Part shown: in pieces, positions 42,520-49,608 of the stretch
Layout: each line of letters opens with the position of its first letter
Numbering within the stretch: the stretch's first letter is position 1
Assembly (NCBI GenBank): GCA_964491485.1
Contig: CAZBGV010000015.1
Coordinates: 1 to 49,608 of the forward strand
Direction: 5' to 3'
DNA: 49,608 nt
Source: IDS-8 sp964491485
Lineage (GTDB): Bacteria > Pseudomonadota > Gammaproteobacteria > Steroidobacterales > Woeseiaceae
Position numbers and translations under genes: made by a program
Notes under the pieces: model-generated
What the model saw: the letters and a program-made list of their open reading frames with translations, nothing else
What the model was told of the DNA's origin: nothing
Database searches by the model: none

Positions 42520-43749
42520 TCACCAGTCGTGCATCGTGCCGTCTTCCAACCGGTTCACCGGAAGGTACGCACGCCGGTAGGGGTACTGTCCCGCGAGCGC
42601 GGTGTCGATGTCGACGCCGAGCCCCGGCTGTTCGCCCGGATGCAGCAGGCCGTCTTCGAAATACCACGCGTGCGGGAACACGCGGTCGGTGTCCTCCGTG
42701 TGCGGCATGTATTCCTGGATGCCGAAATTCGGGATCGAGAGATCGAAATGCAGCGCCGCCGCCATCGCGACCGGCGAAAGATCCGTCGCGCCATGGCAGC
42801 CGGTGCGCACGTTGTACAGGTCGGCGAGGGCCGCAATGCGCCGGAGGTGCGTGATGCCGCCGGCATGCACCACGGTGGCACGGATGTAGTCGATGAGCTG
42901 CTCCTCGATCAACTGCCGGCAGTCGTGGATGGAGTTGAACACCTCGCCGACCGCGAGCGGCACCGTCGTGTGCTGCCGGATCAGCCGGAAGCTCTCCTGG
43001 TTCTCGGCCGGCGTCGGGTCCTCCAGCCAGAACGGCCGCCAGCGCTCGAGGTCGGCGCCGAGGCGCGCCGCCTCGATCGGCTTCAGGCGGTGGTGCACGT
43101 CGTGCAGCAGGTGGACGTCGTCGCCGAGCGCTGCGCGCCCCGCCTCGAACAGGGCCGGCACGGAGCGCAGGTACTTCTCGGTGGACCAGAGGTTCTCCGT
43201 CGGCAGGTCGGCGTCGGCGGGCTCGTAGCTGATTTTGCCGCCGCTCTTGCCGCCGCCGACGCCGTAGGTCGAAGCGAGCCCGGGCACGGCGGACTGCAGG
43301 CGCACCGCGCGATAGCCGCGCGCGACGAAGCCGCGCGCGCTCTCGACCGTCTCCTCGACCGTCTTGCCGCTCGCGTGGCCGTAGACCAGCACGCCTTCGC
43401 GGCTGGCGCCGCCGAGCAGCTGGTACACCGGCAGGCCCGCGAGCTTGCCCTTGATGTCCCACAGCGCCATGTCCACGGCGGCGATCGCCGTCATCGTCAC
43501 CGGTCCGCGCCGCCAGTAGGCGCCGCGATACAGAAACTGCCAGGTGTCCTCGATCCGTTGCGCGTCGCGTCCGATGAGGCAGGGCACGACGTGGTCGCGC
43601 AGGTAGCTCGCGACGGCGAGCTCGCGGCCGTTCAGGGTCGCGTCGCCCACACCGGTTGCGCCGCTTTCCGTAGTCACCTTCAGGGTGACGAAGTTGCGCC
43701 CCGGGCAGGTGACGATCACGTCGGCGGCAGTGATGCGCTCCACGCTCAT
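42520..43749 (-). CDS. manD: D-mannonate dehydratase (ManD/RspA type, enolase superfamily)
   Basis: The 409-residue enolase-superfamily dehydratase has the ManD-specific motifs GHASGKTVEET, GYRAVRLQSAVPG, a metal-site region HDVHHRLKP, WLEDPTPAENQESF and GEVFNSIHDC. The late motifs are VVHAGGITHLRRIAALADLY, RTGCHGATDLSPV and HAWYFEDGLLHPGEQPG. It would dehydrate D-mannonate, made from glucuronate, to 2-keto-3-deoxygluconate. The start at 43749 forms an ATGA overlap with a small upstream frame; earlier starts in the same frame precede the conserved N-terminus. It links glucuronoxylan side chains to central metabolism. Confidence 0.93.
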   Translation of the reverse strand: MSVERITAADVIVTCPGRNFVTLKVTTESGATGVGDATLNGRELAVASYLRDHVVPCLIGRDAQRIEDTWQFLYRGAYWRRGPVTMTAIAAVDMALWDIKGKLAGLPVYQLLGGASREGVLVYGHASGKTVEETVESARGFVARGYRAVRLQSAVPGLASTYGVGGGKSGGKISYEPADADLPTENLWSTEKYLRSVPALFEAGRAALGDDVHLLHDVHHRLKPIEAARLGADLERWRPFWLEDPTPAENQESFRLIRQHTTVPLAVGEVFNSIHDCRQLIEEQLIDYIRATVVHAGGITHLRRIAALADLYNVRTGCHGATDLSPVAMAAALHFDLSIPNFGIQEYMPHTEDTDRVFPHAWYFEDGLLHPGEQPGLGVDIDTALAGQYPYRRAYLPVNRLEDGTMHDW

Positions 43750-43838
43750 GCGGCGACGATCTCCGGCACGGCGCCCGCGACCGGCGTACCGGGCAGCCGG
43801 CACGGCACCTCGGGTCGCCACGCCTTCGCCTGCTTCAT
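43746..43838 (-). CDS. possible 30-residue micro-protein between GH3 and manD
   Basis: The gap between the GH3 and mannonate dehydratase genes is exactly filled by a 30-codon frame starting MKQAKAWRPEV and ending VPEIVAA. Its ATG overlaps the GH3 stop (ATGA) and its TGA overlaps the manD start (ATGA), so ribosomes could pass straight through. The product is Pro/Val/Ala-rich with one Cys and no membrane segment. I do not recognise it. It could be a real small protein, a coupling leader or a remnant. Confidence 0.45.
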   Translation of the reverse strand: MKQAKAWRPEVPCRLPGTPVAGAVPEIVAA

Positions 43839-46252
43839 CCGGCCTCCCCGGACGCCGCGACGGTCCCGGCGCCGGTGACCGTAAGCACCGTGCTCTGCAG
43901 ATCGACGGAGTTGGGACCGGTCATGATCTCGAACTCACCCGGCTCGACCACCTCGCGCATGTCGACGTTCCACAGTCGGAAGTCCTCGGGGCCGAGGCTG
44001 AAGGTCACGGTCCGCTGTTCGCCCGGCTCGAGCGTCACCCGCTGGAAACCTTTGAGCTCCTTGACGGGCTGCGTCACGGAGCTCACGCGATCGTGCAAAT
44101 AAAGCTGCACGGTCTCGTCGCCGGTGCGCTCACCCGTGTTCGTGACCGTGACCCGCACCTCGACGGTGCCGTCGGCGGGAATCTCCGCTGCGGAGAGCTC
44201 CGGCGGCGACAGCTCGAAGGTTGTGTAGGAAAGACCCCAGCCGAACGGGAACAGCGGCTCGGTGCTCGCGAAGAGATAGCCGCGCCGCGCCGACGGCTTG
44301 GCATTGTAGAACATCGGGAGCTGTCCCACCTCGCGCGGGATGGTGACCGGCAGCTTGCCGCCCGGGCTCACGTCGCCGAACAGCACGCGCGCGAGCGCGT
44401 TGCCGCCCTGCTCGCCCAGGTACCAGCCTTCGATCAGCGCGCTCGCTTCCTCCGCGACCTGCACGGTGGCGAGCGGACGGCCGTTGATCAGCACCACGAC
44501 GATCGGCTTGCCGAGCGCGTGCAGCGCGTCGAACAGCTCCTGCTGCTGGCCGACCAGCTCGAGGCTCGCGCGGTCGCCCAGGTGCGAGTCCGCCCAGCCC
44601 TCGCGGCTCGTCTGCTCATTGCCGCCGATGGCGAGCACGATCACGTCGGCGTCGCGCGCGACCTGGACGGCCTCCCGGATGAGCTTGCGATTCTCCTCGC
44701 TGTCGGCGAGCTTGACCTCGTCGGCCCACCAGTCGTCGTTTTCCGTGATCTTCACGCCTTTCGCGAACACCACGTCGGCGCGGTCGCCGACGCGTTCGCG
44801 CACGCCTTCGAGCAGCGAGACCTTGATCGGGGGAATGCCGTAATAACCCCCGAGCCTCGCCACGTCCGCGTTCGGCCCGATGACCGCGATCTTGTCCAGA
44901 TCGTCGAGCGACAGCGGCAGCACGCCGTCATTGGCGAGCAGGACCATCGAGCGCTCGGCCGCGCGGCGCGCGAGCGTGCGTGCCTTGCGCGTGTTCGTGA
45001 CCGCTTCGGCGTGCTCCGCGTCCGCGTACGGCGCCTCGAACAGGCCGGCGCGGAACTTGACCTCGAGCAGCCGCCGCACGGCCTGGTCGATGTCCGCGCG
45101 GGTGATGAGCCCCGCGTCGAGCGCCGCGGGCAGGTGCACGTACGCCCGTCCGTCCGGCAGGTCGACGTCGACCCCGGCGCGCAGAGCCGCCGCCGCGGCG
45201 TGTGTGAGATCGCCGAATACGTGGTGCAGGTCGACGAGCTGCTCGATGGCGTAGTAGTCGCTGACCACCATGCCGTCGAATCCCCACTCGCCGCGCAGGA
45301 CGTCGCCGAGCAGCCACGAGTTCACGTGGCTCGGCACACCGTCGATCTCGTTGTAGGACGGCATCACCGCGCGAATGCCGGTGCGCTGCACCACGGCACG
45401 AAACGGCGGGAAGAAATTCTCGCGCAGCTCGCGCTCGGAGATCGGCGCGGGGCCGACGTTGGTGCCGCTCTCGGGCTGGCCGTGGCCCGTCATGTGCTTC
45501 AGCGTGGCGAACACCTTGCCGGGCCCGAGCCGCTCGAACCTGCCCTCGCCCTGCAGGCCCTCGACCGCGGCCACCCCGAGCTCCGATACGAGGTACGGAT
45601 CCTCGCCGAAGGTTTCCTCGAAGCGGCCCCAGCGCGGATCGCGCGCGATATCGACGACCGGCGACAGCACGAGATGCACGCCGCGGGCGCGAATCTCGCG
45701 TGCGGTGACCGCGTTCACCTGGCGCACGAGGTCCGGATCCCACGACGAGGCGAGCGCGATCGCCTGCGGAAAACTGGTCGCGCCGACCGCGGCGTAGCCG
45801 TGCAGGCCCTCTTCGTGGAACAGCACCGGGATGCCGAGTCGCGTCTCTTCGATCGCGTACCGCTGGATCGCGTTCACCAGCGCGACGGTGTCCGCGATGC
45901 TCCGCCACGGCACCACGCGCGGCGAGGCGGGGCCCTGCGTATCGTTGGGACGCGCGAACCCGCCGAAGCCGTCCGGCCACAGCTTGCGCGCGCGCTCCGG
46001 ATCGAAGCGGCCCTGGCCGTCGTACAGCTGCACCTTGCTGTCCCACACGGTGCGGAGCTGCGCAACCTTCTCGTCCAGCGACATGCGGCCGAGCAGGTCC
46101 TCGACGCGCTGCTCGACCGGCGCGGCCGCGTCGCGATACACGGGTGTGTCCGCTGCAAACCCGGGCACGGGCGTCAGCGCGAGCACGGCGGCGAGGGCCG
46201 CAAGGCGGATCGCACCGCGCGAGGCGGGCTCGTGGTTCGGCAGTCGGCGCAC
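43835..46252 (-). CDS. GH3 beta-xylosidase/beta-glucosidase, exported
   Basis: The 805-residue GH3 enzyme has a signal peptide (LAALAAVLALTPVPGFAAD). The N-terminal barrel contains GIPVLFHEEGLHGY and LSPVVDIARDPRWGRFEETFGEDPY, and the nucleophile is VVSDYYAIEQ (Asp332). The alpha/beta sandwich has ERSMVLLANDGVLPL and the acid/base region LAIGGNEQTSREGWADSHLGDRASLEL. The C-terminus is a fibronectin-III-like domain. It should release xylose from xylo-oligosaccharides in the periplasm. The GTG start has a GGGGGG ribosome site 7 bases upstream. It heads the GH3-manD-xylB-xylA operon and has a LacI-type box over its promoter. Confidence 0.93.
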   Translation of the reverse strand: MRRLPNHEPASRGAIRLAALAAVLALTPVPGFAADTPVYRDAAAPVEQRVEDLLGRMSLDEKVAQLRTVWDSKVQLYDGQGRFDPERARKLWPDGFGGFARPNDTQGPASPRVVPWRSIADTVALVNAIQRYAIEETRLGIPVLFHEEGLHGYAAVGATSFPQAIALASSWDPDLVRQVNAVTAREIRARGVHLVLSPVVDIARDPRWGRFEETFGEDPYLVSELGVAAVEGLQGEGRFERLGPGKVFATLKHMTGHGQPESGTNVGPAPISERELRENFFPPFRAVVQRTGIRAVMPSYNEIDGVPSHVNSWLLGDVLRGEWGFDGMVVSDYYAIEQLVDLHHVFGDLTHAAAAALRAGVDVDLPDGRAYVHLPAALDAGLITRADIDQAVRRLLEVKFRAGLFEAPYADAEHAEAVTNTRKARTLARRAAERSMVLLANDGVLPLSLDDLDKIAVIGPNADVARLGGYYGIPPIKVSLLEGVRERVGDRADVVFAKGVKITENDDWWADEVKLADSEENRKLIREAVQVARDADVIVLAIGGNEQTSREGWADSHLGDRASLELVGQQQELFDALHALGKPIVVVLINGRPLATVQVAEEASALIEGWYLGEQGGNALARVLFGDVSPGGKLPVTIPREVGQLPMFYNAKPSARRGYLFASTEPLFPFGWGLSYTTFELSPPELSAAEIPADGTVEVRVTVTNTGERTGDETVQLYLHDRVSSVTQPVKELKGFQRVTLEPGEQRTVTFSLGPEDFRLWNVDMREVVEPGEFEIMTGPNSVDLQSTVLTVTGAGTVAASGEAG

Positions 46253-46309
46253 GGCATGTCCCCCCTGGCAGGACGGCGGGTCTCGAGCCCGCGGTTGATG
46301 AAGACGCGG

Positions 46310-46349
46310 ATGGTAGCGATACCATGCTCTGCCGGGAAGCGCCTGTCAA
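46310..46349 (-). promoter_or_regulatory. GH3-manD-xylB-xylA operon promoter with xyl-box
   Basis: On the minus strand TTGACA (46344-46349) is followed after 17 bases by CATGGT (46321-46326). That hexamer enters the near palindrome ATGGTATCGCTACCAT (46310-46325). The arrangement is the same as at the xylanase promoter. The box is 58 bases upstream of the GTG start. The other part of the 360-base divergent gap (about 46350-46580) shows nothing clear. Confidence 0.8.
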
Positions 46350-46580
46350 CCGCCTCCACGCCCGCCCGGAGCGCATCCGTCACGGCGCATCCGTGACTCG
46401 AGGCAACGTGCGCAACCGCTCGATCAGCGAGACGATCTCGACGGCCCTGCCGAACCCGGGTCCCGGGCCGTCGGCGAGACCCGCTCCAGGGTTCGTGCGG
46501 AAAAACGGGCCTCGAACGGCGGCGGCTGGCCGGAGTACGCGGTTTTCTGGACAGGGTGGGTGAGGCCCGGCAGAATGCCG

Positions 46581-46596
46581 ATGGTACCGCTATCAT
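46581..46596 (+). promoter_or_regulatory. xyl-box before the second GH3 gene
   Basis: ATGGTACCGCTATCAT pairs at 6 of 8 symmetric positions and keeps the GGTA...TA.CA pattern of the other boxes. It lies 17 bases upstream of the ATG. No TTGACA is found at the expected distance, so the promoter itself is unclear. Confidence 0.6.
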
Positions 46597-46612
46597 TCCG
46601 CGGAGCGGCTCG

Positions 46613-49279
46613 ATGACACAGAGTGGCGACAACGCGAAGCGCTCGAACCCCGCCCTGACGCTGGGATTTTCGGTGATTGCCGGTCTCTCCTTGCTGGCTG
46701 CCGCTGCCAGCTGCAAGGCGCAAACGCCACCGGAAGAATACAGAAATCCCGATCTCCCGATTGCGGAACGAGTCGACGATCTCGTCGCCCGCATGACCCT
46801 CGAAGAAAAAGTCTCCCAGATGCTCGACGTCGCCCCGGCCATCCCGCGGCTTGGGGTACCCGAATACAACTGGTGGAACGAGGCACTGCACGGCGTGGCC
46901 CGTTCCGGGCTGGCGACGTCTTTCCCGCAGGCCATCGGTCTCGCCGCGACCTGGGATGAAGACCTGATCTTCAGCATGGCGGAAGCGATTTCGGACGAAG
47001 CGCGCGCGAAGCATCACGAGTACGTGCGCAGGGGAAAGCGCCTTCGCTACCAGGGATTGACGATCTGGTCTCCCAATATCAACCTGTTCCGGGATCCGCG
47101 CTGGGGCCGGGGCCAGGAAACCTATGGCGAGGACCCTTTCCTGACCGGCAGGCTGGCGGTGCAGTTCATTCGCGGCCTCCAGGGAGACGATCCGGACTAC
47201 CTGAAGACAGTCGCGACGGTAAAGCACTTTGCAGTGCACAGCGGCCCCGAACCCGAACGTCACACCTTCAATGCCGTCGTCAGCGAACGGGACCTTCGCG
47301 AAACCTACCTGCCGATGTTCCGCGCAGGCATACAGGAAGGCGGTGCTTATTCGCTCATGTGCGCTTACAACCGGGTCGACGGTGAACCGGCCTGCGGCAA
47401 CCGCCATCTGCTCGAGGCTATCCTTCGCGAGCAATGGGCTTTCGGCGGCTACGTCGTCTCCGACTGCTGGGCGCTGGACGACATCTACAAGCATCACAAA
47501 GTGGTGCAAACGCCGGCCGAAGCCGCCGCCGTGGCCCTGAAGGCGGGCACCGACCTGGATTGCGGCGCACAGGTCTATCCGCACCTCGTCGAGGCGGTGC
47601 AGACGGGATTGATCGATGAGTCGCAGATCGACAGCGCGGTCAAGCGGCTCTTTACCGCCCGCTTCAGGTTGGGAATGTTCGATCCCGCGGAACGCGTGGA
47701 GTATGCGCAGATCCCCTATGACGTGGTCGACAACAGCGCCCACAGGAAGCTGGCGCTCGACGTAGCCCGTAAATCGATGGTGCTCCTGAAGAACGACGGC
47801 GTTCTGCCGCTCAGGAAGGATCTGAAAACACTCGCGGTGATCGGACCGAATTCCGACCAATGGCTGATGTTGCTGGGCAACTATAACGGCGTGCCTTCCG
47901 ACATCGTGACGCCGCTGCGGGGGATCCGTGAAGCCGTTTCGCCGGAAACGAGGGTGCTGGTTGCCAGAGGCTCGGAACTGGCCGACGGCTTCCCGCTATT
48001 CGACAGCGTCCCCGGAGAGGCATTGTTTGCGCCCGATGGCGAAACTCCGGGATTGAAGACGGAATACTTCGGCAGCCGCGACATGCAGGGGCAAGCGGTC
48101 TTTACCGGGACGACAAGGGTTCTTGACGCCAACTGGCACGACAAGGCGCCCCGCGAGGGTATGGACGATGACGATTTCGGCGTTCGCTGGACCGGTGTGC
48201 TGAGACCCGGGAAGAGCGGCCTGTATCGCCTCGGCGTCATCTCGACGATGAAATTCGAGTTCTACCTGGGCGATCGGGAGCTGCTCCGGTCGAGCTACAA
48301 CTATCGCGACGAGCTGGGAGACCCGCGCGTGGTGGCAGCGCCGCCGATGGAGCTCGAAGCCGGGCAGTCCTACCCGGTCCGCATCGAGGCCCAGGAATCC
48401 TATGGCGATGCGCAATTGCAGTTCGTCTGGAGCACACCCGAGGCCGGCCTGGAAGAGGAAGCGCTCGAAAAAGCCCGCCAGGCCGATGCGGTCATCCTGT
48501 TTCTCGGCCTGACGGCTCGCCTCGAAGGCGAGGAGATGGACGTCGACATCGAAGGCTTCCGCGGAGGAGACCGCACCCGCCTGGACCTGCCGAGGCCGCA
48601 GCGGCATCTCCTGCAACAGGTGATGGCAATCGGTAAGCCGACCGTGCTGGTACTGCTGAATGGCAGCGCGCTCGCCGTCAACTGGGCGGATGAGAACGTA
48701 CCGGCCATCCTTGAGGCCTGGTATCCGGGACAGGCGGCCGGCACTGCGATTGCCGATGTCCTGTTCGGCGATTACAACCCGGCCGGGCGGCTTCCTGTCA
48801 CCTTCTACAGGAGCGTGGACGATCTGCCGCCTTTCGAGGACTACTCGATGGAAGGCCGTACCTACAGGTACTTCGAAGGCGAACCGCTGTACCCGTTCGG
48901 CTACGGTTTGAGCTTCACGGACTTCCGGTACGAAAACCTCCGTACCAGCACCGCTTCGATATCGTCCGGAGATGCACTGACCGTGAGCGTCGAGGTGACC
49001 AACACCGGCGATCGGCCGGGCGAGGAGGTCGTCCAGCTCTATGTCAGCTACCCGGAATCGGCCGTCGAACGGCCGATCAGGGACCTGCGGGGATTCAGGC
49101 GGATCGCCTTGCAGCCGCACGAAACGAAGACGGTCGCAATGAAACTGCATGCGGATGATTTGCGCTATTGGAACCCGCACGAAAATCGGTGGGTACTGGA
49201 AAACCGCCCGGTGAAAATCGAAGTCGGTGCGTCATCGGCCGACATCCGTCTTACGAAAACGGTCGATGTCGGTTCGTAG
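46613..49279 (+). CDS. GH3 beta-xylosidase with PA14 insert, exported
   Basis: The 888-residue GH3 enzyme has a signal peptide (GFSVIAGLSLLAAAASCKA, possibly lipidated at the Cys). The barrel has YNWWNEALHGVARSG, typical of beta-xylosidases, and the nucleophile VVSDCWALDDI (Asp284). A PA14 domain is inserted around residues 480-610 (LKTEYFGSRDMQG...GVRWTGVLRPGKSGLYRLGV). The second sandwich domain and a fibronectin-III-like tail (VSVEVTNTGDRPGEEVVQLY) follow. GGAG lies 8 bases before the ATG at 46613. Third-position bases look less GC-rich than in neighbouring genes, hinting at separate acquisition. It is 133 bases upstream of the alpha-glucuronidase gene. Confidence 0.93.
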   Translation: MTQSGDNAKRSNPALTLGFSVIAGLSLLAAAASCKAQTPPEEYRNPDLPIAERVDDLVARMTLEEKVSQMLDVAPAIPRLGVPEYNWWNEALHGVARSGLATSFPQAIGLAATWDEDLIFSMAEAISDEARAKHHEYVRRGKRLRYQGLTIWSPNINLFRDPRWGRGQETYGEDPFLTGRLAVQFIRGLQGDDPDYLKTVATVKHFAVHSGPEPERHTFNAVVSERDLRETYLPMFRAGIQEGGAYSLMCAYNRVDGEPACGNRHLLEAILREQWAFGGYVVSDCWALDDIYKHHKVVQTPAEAAAVALKAGTDLDCGAQVYPHLVEAVQTGLIDESQIDSAVKRLFTARFRLGMFDPAERVEYAQIPYDVVDNSAHRKLALDVARKSMVLLKNDGVLPLRKDLKTLAVIGPNSDQWLMLLGNYNGVPSDIVTPLRGIREAVSPETRVLVARGSELADGFPLFDSVPGEALFAPDGETPGLKTEYFGSRDMQGQAVFTGTTRVLDANWHDKAPREGMDDDDFGVRWTGVLRPGKSGLYRLGVISTMKFEFYLGDRELLRSSYNYRDELGDPRVVAAPPMELEAGQSYPVRIEAQESYGDAQLQFVWSTPEAGLEEEALEKARQADAVILFLGLTARLEGEEMDVDIEGFRGGDRTRLDLPRPQRHLLQQVMAIGKPTVLVLLNGSALAVNWADENVPAILEAWYPGQAAGTAIADVLFGDYNPAGRLPVTFYRSVDDLPPFEDYSMEGRTYRYFEGEPLYPFGYGLSFTDFRYENLRTSTASISSGDALTVSVEVTNTGDRPGEEVVQLYVSYPESAVERPIRDLRGFRRIALQPHETKTVAMKLHADDLRYWNPHENRWVLENRPVKIEVGASSADIRLTKTVDVGS

Positions 49280-49412
49280 AAAGCCGCTGCGGCGGTGACG
49301 TCCGCATGCGTGCCGTCGTGGATGGTGCTGCGGAGTTCCCGCAATCGCCTGTGCGCCCTTGATGGAGGCCGTGTGGCCCGGGCTCACTCATCAGCTGAGG
49401 AAAGGTTTACAA

Positions 49413-49608
49413 GTGCTTGGAAATAAAGTTGTCTTCCTGTTGTTGTTCCTGGTGCTCACCGGACTCGCCCCGGCGGGCGCCGCCCTGGCGGAGGACGGCT
49501 ACGCACTGTGGCTCCGGCACGCACCGCCGGCGGAGCCGCCGCGAGTCACTCGCGTGGTCGCTCCGGCCGCACCCTCGCCCACGCTCGCGCTCGCGCGCGA
49601 TGAGCTGC
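49413..49608 (+). CDS. aguA: GH67 alpha-glucuronidase, N-terminal part (cut by window end)
   Basis: Only 65 codons are present and the frame runs open off the window. GTG at 49413 has AGGAAAGG seven bases upstream. A signal peptide (VVFLLLFLVLTGLAPAGAALA) is followed by EDGYALWLRHAPP, which matches the N-terminus of GH67 alpha-glucuronidases. These remove 4-O-methylglucuronic acid from xylo-oligosaccharides. The assignment rests on this short signature plus the locus context. The preceding gap 49280-49412 shows no clear hairpin or box. Confidence 0.78.
   Translation, partial: MLGNKVVFLLLFLVLTGLAPAGAALAEDGYALWLRHAPPAEPPRVTRVVAPAAPSPTLALARDEL

Noticed and set aside
43685..46396. 903-codon plus-strand frame opposite GH3 and manD
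   Set aside because: Shadow of the GH3 gene; no recognisable motifs.

Overview
The window is high-GC DNA from a free-living, Gram-negative gammaproteobacterium. It is most like the Xanthomonadales/Steroidobacterales/Nevskiales side of the class, which is an inference. Support comes from the minor-pilin cluster next to lspA, the rpsT/murJ/ribF/lspA and ispB/rplU/rpmA/obgE neighbourhoods, a very large TonB-dependent receptor of the Xanthomonas/Caulobacter type, GTAGGAGC-type REP palindromes, and a plant-polysaccharide utilisation locus.

Positions 1-15.6 kb are mostly housekeeping. A tRNA-Thr(CGT) and a Fur-family regulator come first. A type IV minor pilin operon follows (fimT, fimU, pilV, pilW, pilX, a small periplasmic protein, pilY1, pilE). 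Convergent to it is murJ-ribF-lspA, lacking the usual ileS. Then come rpsT, obgE, rpmA, rplU (with a long Lys/Ala-rich tail) and the divergent ispB.

Positions 15.6-29.2 kb hold the outer-membrane and accessory part of a xylan/glucan locus. A GH10 xylanase is translationally coupled to a JmjC-like cupin protein. A large TonB-dependent receptor is transcribed divergently from a five-gene chain of four flavin-dependent 'tryptophan halogenase' paralogues with a GH9 glycosidase inside it. Every junction in that chain is a 4-nt stop/start overlap. One halogenase has lost both catalytic residues.

Positions 29.2-31.4 kb carry an aldo/keto reductase and a TetR regulator next to a truncated haemoglobin; the two share a near-palindromic operator.

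Positions 31.4-49.6 kb are the catabolic part. They hold an SGNH acetylesterase, a GntP permease, a 2-keto-3-deoxy-aldonate dehydratase of the FAH family, a TRAP transporter (dctPQM), a LacI regulator, xylA, xylB, a mannonate dehydratase, two GH3 beta-xylosidases and, cut by the window edge, a GH67 alpha-glucuronidase. Together these can remove acetyl and 4-O-methylglucuronosyl branches from glucuronoxylan, cut the backbone to xylose, feed xylose into the pentose phosphate pathway through xylulose 5-phosphate, and process uronate-derived acids.

Four near-palindromic LacI-type operators related to TGGTAGCGCTACCA lie before the GH10 gene, between the receptor and halogenase operons, and before each GH3 gene. 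They tie the halogenase cluster to the xylan genes as one probable regulon, with the LacI protein at 38.5-39.5 kb as the likely repressor. REP palindromes flank several operons, and in three cases the TAG inside the element is the stop codon of the neighbouring gene.
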